From positions 1 to 11,878 of the forward strand of contig JAOZRI010000048.1 of NCBI GenBank assembly GCA_029940235.1: DNA of 11,878 bases, written 5' to 3'. A model generated the notes under the pieces. That model was not told the origin of the DNA, did not search any database, and worked only from the letters and a program-made list of their open reading frames with translations. Positions 1 to 5,182 of this stretch are shown in pieces; within the stretch, counting starts at the first letter, position 1; each line of letters starts with the position of its first letter. The translations under genes and the position numbers were made by a program. The stretch is from Desulfobacula sp. (GTDB taxonomy: Bacteria; Desulfobacterota; Desulfobacteria; Desulfobacterales; Desulfobacteraceae).

Positions 1-322
1 CCATAACCGGAAGTGCTGCTTTTTTTATTGAGGAGAGCTCTCCTCCCATGACTTCACGTTTAATCTCAAGGCCGATGGTAAAAAAGAACAGCGCCATAAG
101 CCCGTCATTGATCCAATGGTGGAGAGAAAAATTAAAATCACCAAAAGTTGTACCGATTCGAATCTCGTGGGATAAATAGTGGTATGCCTCATAAAAAGAA
201 GAATTTGCCCATATGACAGCAGTTATTGTGGCAAAGATTAAAAGAATTCCACCCAGAGTCTCTTGTTTTATGAATTGTGATATTCTGAAAAATGATGCTG
301 GTTTTTCAATGGTTTGTGGCAT
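1..322 (-). CDS. nhaA: Na+/H+ antiporter NhaA, N-terminal part (runs off the left edge)
   Basis: Translating the complement from the ATG at 322-320 gives 107 codons open to the window edge. It shows the NhaA hallmark WINDGLMALFFF (residues about 70-81) followed by GLEIKRE (84-90) and a GEL segment. This matches the conserved TM II to cytoplasmic loop region of the family. A first hydrophobic segment lies at about 22-38. NhaA is an inner-membrane, pH-regulated antiporter that exports Na+ (or Li+) in exchange for H+. The start is well supported: AAGGA lies 4 nt upstream (complement of 327-331), and the next upstream in-frame ATG is followed two codons later by a stop. Only about a quarter of the usual ~390-residue protein is visible, so the conserved aspartates of TM V cannot be checked. 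It is divergent from the MscS-type gene. Confidence 0.93.
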   Translation of the reverse strand, partial: MPQTIEKPASFFRISQFIKQETLGGILLIFATITAVIWANSSFYEAYHYLSHEIRIGTTFGDFNFSLHHWINDGLMALFFFTIGLEIKREVMGGELSSIKKAALPVM

Positions 323-383
323 TTTTTCCTTATTCCATGTTTTTTGGGTTCTTTTGGAGCTAAAACAGAGTGCTTGAAATTAA

Positions 384-411
384 ATTAAATAAAAATCTGA
401 AGAAAAGTCAA
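384..411 (-). promoter_or_regulatory. Candidate sigma70 promoter of nhaA
   Basis: On the minus strand, TTGACT (complement of 406-411) is followed by a 16-nt spacer and TTTAAT (complement of 384-389). Each hexamer matches the consensus at 5 of 6 positions. Transcription would begin near 377, leaving a leader of about 55 nt before the nhaA ATG. This is sequence inspection only; AT-rich intergenic DNA produces such matches by chance. Confidence 0.45.
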
Positions 412-439
412 CTAAATACTTATCAAAAATCGTAAAAGT

Positions 440-461
440 GTTCCTTTCAATGAAATGGAAC
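440..461. repeat. Imperfect inverted repeat between nhaA and the MscS-type gene
   Basis: GTTCCTTTC (440-448) and GAAATGGAAC (452-461) are inverted copies that pair over 9 bp, with one bulged T at 456 and a 3-nt centre. No T-tract follows on either strand, and neither flanking gene ends here, so it is not a terminator. A protein-binding operator for one or both divergent genes is possible. No function can be assigned from sequence alone. Confidence 0.35.
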
Positions 462-608
462 ATAACCCAATTTTATGGAGGGTATCTGTTTTTTTATTCA
501 AATTAAAAATGAATGTCAATATCTAATATATTTTGTGCAGGACTTGTCACTCATTGATTGATATGGTAGCTTCTTGCAATACTACTATTAAATACAGCAG
601 AGGGTATT

Positions 609-2921
609 ATGCATAAGAGAGTGAATTTAACTGTTGGGCTGGTGATTTTTCTATTGCTGCTTGCCTGCATATGGAATGTATCAAGTCTGTGTGCTGAAAC
701 AAAGGGGTCAGATTCTGCAGTTAACAAGAGTCAATTACCTGAAAATTATTCTCCCGGACAGGTGGATGAAATTTTGTCAGCCATGAGCGATGAACAGGTC
801 AGACAACTGTTGATTGCCGAACTTAAAAAAACAGCTACAGGTTCTATAAAAAAACAGCTGGGTTCGGATAATAATATGCACAACCTTACTGATCTTGCCC
901 ATGCCAGACTCAAAGCTTTTATCTCAAATATACCCAACATACCTTCCAGTTTTTATAATACCCTTGTCCTTTTATCCGAAAGTAGAGGTGTCTTTTCGCT
1001 TTTTAAAACTTTGATCTATGTTCTTGGAGTTATCCTTGTTGGTTTTTTATTTGAGTTTGTTTTTAAATATATGACAAAGGGATTTCGAAAAAGGATAAAT
1101 TCTTTTGAACCCATGAAAGGATTTAGCAAGATTGGCAGTGCCCTATTAAAAATTACGCCGGATTTTTTTGGAATGGCTGCATTTATCTTTGCCTGCCTGA
1201 CACTCTTTTTTCTTTTAAAGGAGCAGAGTCATATGGCAGGAAAAATGATTTTTATCACTGTTTTTATTGTGATCATCTCTGTCAGGATGATTTCCCTTTT
1301 AAGCAGCGTTATATGCTCGCCAACTGTGGAAGCCCTTCGCCTTTTACCTTTAAGTGACAATGCAGCAAGATATCTCCATCACAGCATGATGTTTATAGCT
1401 GGATTAATCTCTTTTGCATATGTCATAACATCTGCAATGGTGAGAATTGGAACACCAAGAGATGTTACAAGATTTACAGCATTCAGTCTTGGAACGTTAT
1501 TGATCCTGGCCATTGCTTTTATGATCTGGCAGAATCGGAAAACCGTGGCCGCAATCATAATTGGCAATCAAAAAAATCCATCGCTATTCAAAAAACAGTT
1601 TTCAGCAATCTGGCACATATTGTCATTTGCCTATATAATTGTTATCTGGGCTCTCTGGGCAGCCAACCTGATTATTGTGCAAAGTGGTACCCCAATGGCA
1701 TTTTTCATAAGTCTTTTGATTGTGCCCATCTATCTTTTACTGGACAAAGCAGGTCAGTGGATAGTCAGTGTGATTCTTGGAACTTTAAAGGAGCCGGACA
1801 ATAAAGCAGTGGAAGGCGATGATCAGATAAGTGTGCAGAGTGATCAAGCCTCAAACAGCGCCGTTAAAATCATAAGATACACCATCATTATCACCTTGAT
1901 TCTTTGGATATCAAGCCTGTGGGGGATGAATGTTCCTTTTGCCAGTCAACTTCCTAAGACCATGTTTGATGTAATGGTTACACTGTTCCTTGGCTATCTT
2001 GCCTGGAATTTTTTAAGCAAATTGATAGATAAAAAACTTGTTGAAGATATGCCTGATAAAGATGAAAATGAAGAGGCAGATCAAGAATGGGGAGGTGGTG
2101 TTATTGTAGGGAGAAGCACAACAGTGCTCCCAATGGTGAAAAAATTTATTGGAACTGTTCTGGTTGTGGTTGTTATATTGACAATTTTGTCTTCCATGGG
2201 AATTGAAATTGCACCACTGCTTGCAGGAGCAGGCGTTATTGGCATTGCCATAGGTTTTGGCGCCCAGAAACTGGTCACTGATATTCTGTCCGGATTTTTC
2301 TTTTTACTGGATGATGCATTCCGTGTAGGAGAATATATTGAAGCAGGAGGTATTTCCGGCAGTGTGGAAGGTATTACTCTTCGCAATGTTAAATTAAGAC
2401 ACCACCGTGGAATGCTGCAATTAGTACCCTTTGGTGAACTTGGTTCTGTCACCAATTATATGCGTGGGGGCATGATTATAAAATTCAATATTCAATTGCC
2501 CTATGATACTGATATAGATAAGGTTAGAAAAATTATTAAAAAAGTTGGTAAAGCCATGTTAAAGGATGAGGAATTCAAGGATGATTTTATCAAGCCTGTA
2601 AAGTCCCAGGGTGTCAGGGAAGTTGGAGATTCTGTTATGACCTTCAGGGTAAAATTTACTGCACAACCTGGGAAACAGTTTGTTATTAAGCGAGAAGCCT
2701 TTCGCAGGATTACCGAAGCCCTTGCTGCCAAAGGTATTCACTATGCCCACAGAAAAGTGATTGTTGACATGCCGGATGAGCTTAAATCCATAATGGAACA
2801 CAAAGAAAATGGTGATAAAGAGAGTGATTTGTCCAATGCTGAAACCTCATTAAAAATAGGTGCAGCTGCTGCTGTGGATGGTATTATACGAAGAGAAGAA
2901 GCTAAAAAAGCAGAAAAATAA
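609..2921 (+). CDS. Large MscS-family mechanosensitive ion channel
   Basis: The 770-residue protein carries a canonical MscS domain at about 510-720. The pore-lining TM3 region is rich in Gly and Ala (PLLAGAGVIGIAIGFGAQ, about 536-553). It is followed by the beta-domain signature FFLLDDAFRVGEYIEAG (564-580), VEGITLRNVKLR (586-597) and VPFGELGSVTNY (606-617). Family members open under membrane tension to release solutes during hypo-osmotic shock. Upstream of this core lie an N-terminal hydrophobic leader (8-22), a predicted periplasmic segment (about 30-125) and roughly nine further hydrophobic segments between 132 and 468. The protein is thus one of the large YbiO/MscK-like architectures, not a 286-residue MscS. 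The leader could be cut after Ala29 (SLCA/E), although LLAC at 17-20 also resembles a lipobox. AGAGGG at 599-604 supports the start. A charged C-terminal tail (about 722-770) follows the channel domain. The physiological gating role and any ion preference cannot be read from sequence. Confidence 0.92.
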   Translation: MHKRVNLTVGLVIFLLLLACIWNVSSLCAETKGSDSAVNKSQLPENYSPGQVDEILSAMSDEQVRQLLIAELKKTATGSIKKQLGSDNNMHNLTDLAHARLKAFISNIPNIPSSFYNTLVLLSESRGVFSLFKTLIYVLGVILVGFLFEFVFKYMTKGFRKRINSFEPMKGFSKIGSALLKITPDFFGMAAFIFACLTLFFLLKEQSHMAGKMIFITVFIVIISVRMISLLSSVICSPTVEALRLLPLSDNAARYLHHSMMFIAGLISFAYVITSAMVRIGTPRDVTRFTAFSLGTLLILAIAFMIWQNRKTVAAIIIGNQKNPSLFKKQFSAIWHILSFAYIIVIWALWAANLIIVQSGTPMAFFISLLIVPIYLLLDKAGQWIVSVILGTLKEPDNKAVEGDDQISVQSDQASNSAVKIIRYTIIITLILWISSLWGMNVPFASQLPKTMFDVMVTLFLGYLAWNFLSKLIDKKLVEDMPDKDENEEADQEWGGGVIVGRSTTVLPMVKKFIGTVLVVVVILTILSSMGIEIAPLLAGAGVIGIAIGFGAQKLVTDILSGFFFLLDDAFRVGEYIEAGGISGSVEGITLRNVKLRHHRGMLQLVPFGELGSVTNYMRGGMIIKFNIQLPYDTDIDKVRKIIKKVGKAMLKDEEFKDDFIKPVKSQGVREVGDSVMTFRVKFTAQPGKQFVIKREAFRRITEALAAKGIHYAHRKVIVDMPDELKSIMEHKENGDKESDLSNAETSLKIGAAAAVDGIIRREEAKKAEK

Positions 2922-2945
2922 ACAAAATAGCTATCTTCTCTCTTC
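2890..2945. repeat. Inverted repeat spanning the convergent gene ends
   Basis: GAAGAGAAGAAGCT (2890-2903) can pair with AGCTATCTTCTCTCTTC (2929-2945) over 14 bp, with bulges of 2 and 1 nt in the right arm and an A-rich 25-nt loop. It covers the last codons of both converging genes and the 9-nt gap. It might act as a bidirectional 3'-end structure, but there is no U-tract. Both arms encode charged Glu/Lys/Arg C-terminal tails, so purine-rich coding strands facing each other can explain the complementarity. Confidence 0.25.
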
Positions 2946-4532
2946 AAGATATTTCACCATCTGGCTCATGGTGATTTTCATACTTGATGGGCCGGATCGG
3001 ACGAAAAACTCTTCATTTTTACCAATGGATAAAAAGACAGGTTTGCGAACTCTCTCACACTCAACGACCACAACCTGTTTGCCTTTAACAAGTTTTAGCT
3101 TCAAGGTTATAAAGCGGATAAATTCGGGTCCGATGTGGTTGTTGATCAGGCTTTTACAATAGAGGCGCAGTTTGTCTTCATTCTCAAAATTATCCTTCTG
3201 GATTCCAAGAATATTGCCGTTATCTTCCACCCCGACAAGTAGGATTCCACCATCGGAATTCATAAAGGCCGTTATGGTTTTGAGCCAGGCAATTTCTATC
3301 TCCTTACCCTTTTTTCCTGTCTTAAGGTTCATTCTCAGGGTTGATTTAAATTCAAGGGTAGTGCTTTCTCCGGCATCTATAAGGGTCATTAACTCATTGG
3401 TAAAATTATTGCTGCCAATGTGCTGGGTGGGAAGATCCTTAAGCTGATAACTATATTTTTTTACAAGTCGAAAAGCCAGAAAAATTGCAAGAATAAGTAC
3501 ACCAAGGCCAAGCATGCCTGTTTGCCGCCATTTTTGGATAACACTGTCCATGATTTTTGACTGGGGGATGATAATGCCAACCCAGGAACTTGGTTCTTCC
3601 TGGACTAATTTGCTAAAGCCTGCCCACCAGACTTGATGGCTGCTGGTGAATTCAAATGCTGAAACTTCTTCTCCCTTATGGGATTGCCAGATTTCCAGTG
3701 CAGCCTGCAAAGGGGCAGGCCGCTGGTCAACCTTGCCTGGTTCAACCTGGTTGTAAGTAATAATTGAACCATCTTTTTCTATTACAATAATATGACCATC
3801 TTTACCTGCCAGGAGATTATTTAAAAATTCAAGAAGATCATTTTCCAAAAGATCAATGGCAATAATATGCCTGGAATCGAGGTCCTTTTCTTCTTGCCAA
3901 TGGGTGGAAGCGGTAACTCCAATCTCCTGAGTAGTAAAAAAAGTGTAGGGTTCAGTCCAGCTGATTGTACCAGGTTTGTTGTTTAAGGCCTCTTTATACC
4001 ATGGCCTGTTTGCAGATTGATAATCAGTTTTTTCCTGCCAGGTATTAAATGGTTGACCGTTACGGTGCCAGGAGCGCCAGGTTGCAACTCTTTTGCCATC
4101 TCCAGGATAAAGCCGTCTGGAACGCCAGCCACCGTCATATTGCTGCAGAAAAAATTCACCACCATTATTTTGTGCAATTAACAAACCTGCAATGTGGGTA
4201 TGGGGTCTTAATAAAGGAATAAGAAGCTTAGTTAATTCCTGGTCATTGCGTTGGATAATGGTACCATTTTTCCCCCACTCGCTGATAACCGCAAGATAGT
4301 TTTCAATGGGATCTACAAAACGGATAAACCTCTTTTTAACAAGTGTGGCAGCATCACTTATAATAGTTTTAGAGACTTTTTCACGTACAGTTCGAGCCTG
4401 GTAAATACTGAGTGCCAAAAGGCAGCTAAAGGTGATTACCACCACAATAATAATATCCCGGAGTAATCTTTTGCGTATATTTTGGGGATGTCCCTTAAAA
4501 AATAGGAATTGCAGTTGTTTTAATTTTGTCAT
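2931..4532 (-). CDS. Membrane-anchored double-Cache sensor with cytoplasmic AlbA_2 (Schlafen-like) domain
   Basis: The 533-residue protein has a short basic cytoplasmic N-terminus, a TM helix (about 26-44) and a large extracytoplasmic region (45-335). A second TM helix (about 339-355) leads to a cytoplasmic C-terminal domain (about 385-533). The extracytoplasmic region looks like a dCache ligand sensor: it includes the typical RPWY motif (176-179) and later strands such as GHIIVIEKDGSIITY (246-260). The C-terminal domain shows AlbA_2/COG2865 hallmarks: ESTTLEFK (389-396), AFMNSDGGILLVGVEDNG (422-439) and FFVRSG (509-514). AlbA_2 domains are annotated as putative nucleic-acid binding, and the family is called predicted transcriptional regulators. 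There is no histidine kinase, GGDEF, HAMP or methyl-accepting domain. A one-component membrane regulator is therefore an inference. It lies 43 nt downstream of the K+ channel gene, probably in the same transcript. No clear Shine-Dalgarno sequence precedes the ATG. Confidence 0.85.
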   Translation of the reverse strand: MTKLKQLQFLFFKGHPQNIRKRLLRDIIIVVVITFSCLLALSIYQARTVREKVSKTIISDAATLVKKRFIRFVDPIENYLAVISEWGKNGTIIQRNDQELTKLLIPLLRPHTHIAGLLIAQNNGGEFFLQQYDGGWRSRRLYPGDGKRVATWRSWHRNGQPFNTWQEKTDYQSANRPWYKEALNNKPGTISWTEPYTFFTTQEIGVTASTHWQEEKDLDSRHIIAIDLLENDLLEFLNNLLAGKDGHIIVIEKDGSIITYNQVEPGKVDQRPAPLQAALEIWQSHKGEEVSAFEFTSSHQVWWAGFSKLVQEEPSSWVGIIIPQSKIMDSVIQKWRQTGMLGLGVLILAIFLAFRLVKKYSYQLKDLPTQHIGSNNFTNELMTLIDAGESTTLEFKSTLRMNLKTGKKGKEIEIAWLKTITAFMNSDGGILLVGVEDNGNILGIQKDNFENEDKLRLYCKSLINNHIGPEFIRFITLKLKLVKGKQVVVVECERVRKPVFLSIGKNEEFFVRSGPSSMKITMSQMVKYLEERR

Positions 4533-4575
4533 ATTAATTTTAGTTTAAAAAAAGTATTTCAGCTTTTATAGTTTT

Positions 4576-4917
4576 TTATCTGCTTTGCAGAATCGTATTA
4601 ACATCCACATGCCTTCCAAATGCCATGGTAGCTGCATGAACCGTGATTGCAACGACAATGCCAGTTAACATGATTCCTGTTAATCCAACTATTACTGATA
4701 TTGCCTTTGACCTTTTTTTTAGAGGTCGAATATCTCCATAACCTACAGTCAGAGCTGTAATAAATGCCCAATACAATGAATCAAATTTATTCCAGCCTTC
4801 AATATAACCTACCACCTGGCCTAAAATAATAACCCAAAGAGATAAAAACAGCAGCAACGGCATAACCAAAAAAATAGCGGTTAAGAATAGTTGAACAAAT
4901 TCAAAAGTAAAATCCAT
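4576..4917 (-). CDS. Small two-TM potassium channel (Ion_trans_2 / KcsA-like pore)
   Basis: The 113-residue protein has the minimal K+ channel layout. TM1 is at about 12-37, the pore helix at 47-56 (SLYWAFITAL) and the selectivity filter TVGYGD at 57-62. TM2 is at about 72-95 and contains a Gly-rich hinge-like stretch (GLTGIMLTGIV, 78-88). A homotetramer in the inner membrane would be expected to conduct K+. No RCK/TrkA-N, cyclic-nucleotide or voltage-sensor domain is fused to it; only about 18 residues follow TM2. Gating must therefore come from the pore itself or from a partner. The adjacent Cache-AlbA_2 gene follows in the same direction. Only a weak Shine-Dalgarno-like GGGAA lies upstream of the ATG. 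Family assignment is secure from the filter; the physiological role is not known. Confidence 0.9.
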   Translation of the reverse strand: MDFTFEFVQLFLTAIFLVMPLLLFLSLWVIILGQVVGYIEGWNKFDSLYWAFITALTVGYGDIRPLKKRSKAISVIVGLTGIMLTGIVVAITVHAATMAFGRHVDVNTILQSR

Positions 4918-4950
4918 AAACAGTTCCCATCTGATTTGTATATTAATAAA

Positions 4951-4995
4951 ACTATACTTTATTTAACCTCTAATGTTTTGAGTAAAAGATGTCAA
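4951..4995 (-). promoter_or_regulatory. Weak promoter candidate for the K+ channel / Cache-AlbA_2 pair
   Basis: On the minus strand a perfect -35 hexamer TTGACA (complement of 4990-4995) is present. At 17-nt spacing the -10 region reads TAGAGG, only a half match. Further downstream TATAGT (complement of 4951-4956) is a 5/6 match to the -10 consensus but lacks a matching -35 at normal spacing. One of these probably serves the leftward transcript, but the sequence does not decide which. Confidence 0.25.
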
Positions 4996-5022
4996 TAGTG
5001 AAATCAGTAATTTGAGATATCA

Positions 5023-5045
5023 TGCATTGTTATGCAAAATTTTGC
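5023..5045. promoter_or_regulatory. Overlapping palindromes in the divergent intergenic region
   Basis: TGCAT (5023-5027) and ATGCA (5032-5036) form a 5-bp inverted repeat around TGTT. They overlap the perfect 12-bp palindrome GCAAAATTTTGC (5034-5045). GATATC (5016-5021) adds a third small palindrome just before. Clustered dyads between two divergent transcription units suggest protein-binding sites, but no known operator consensus is recognised. Confidence 0.25.
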
Positions 5046-5071
5046 TTTTTTCATAAAAAAATAGTCTTGGA

Positions 5072-5098
5072 TCAAGTTCTTTTGGCTGTGAAGCTTGA
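5072..5098. promoter_or_regulatory. Candidate operator dyad overlapping the -35 box of the efflux operon
   Basis: TCAAGTTC (5072-5079) is inverted as GAAGCTTGA (5090-5098), with one extra base in the right arm and a 10-nt centre. The right arm runs into the -35 hexamer TTGACA at 5095-5100. A protein bound here would contact or occlude RNA polymerase, as expected of an efflux-pump repressor or activator. No regulator gene lies nearby in the window, so the binding protein is unknown. Confidence 0.3.
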
Positions 5099-5124
5099 CA
5101 TGATTCCTTCCTATTTGTTATTAA
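5095..5124 (+). promoter_or_regulatory. Candidate sigma70 promoter of the efflux operon (extended -10)
   Basis: A perfect -35 TTGACA (5095-5100) is followed by an 18-nt spacer and TATTAA (5119-5124), a 4/6 match to the -10 consensus. TG at 5116-5117 forms an extended -10 (TGnTATTAA), which can compensate for the imperfect hexamer. Transcription would start near 5131, giving a leader of about 50 nt to the ATG at 5183. This is the best promoter match in the window. Confidence 0.5.
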
Positions 5125-5182
5125 AGCGTAAAACTTTATCTTCAAGATTACAAATCAGTAACATTAAAAATGGGATTTAAGA

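Noticed and set aside
564..578. Sigma54-like promoter (TGG ... TTGCA) upstream of the MscS-type gene
   Set aside because: Only 9 nt separate the GG and GC pairs instead of the required 10, and the rest of the -24 element does not match.
2081..2455. 124-aa open frame on the minus strand inside the MscS-type gene
   Set aside because: It lies opposite the conserved MscS pore and beta-domain codons, has a low-complexity Thr/Pro/Ser-rich translation with no recognisable domain, and no ribosome binding site was seen.
2860..3162. 100-aa open frame on the plus strand bridging the convergent gene ends
   Set aside because: It overlaps the MscS C-terminus out of frame and is antisense to the conserved AlbA_2 domain; the translation resembles no protein family.
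4533..4575. Hairpin AAAAG ... CTTTT followed by T residues (minus strand) between the K+ channel and Cache-AlbA_2 genes
   Set aside because: A five-pair, almost G/C-free stem is too weak for a terminator; the short same-strand gap fits an operon better.
5023..5051. Intrinsic terminator (GCAAAATTTTGC followed by six T)
   Set aside because: The stem has no proper loop, is AT-rich, and no gene ends upstream of it on either strand; the region is between divergent genes.
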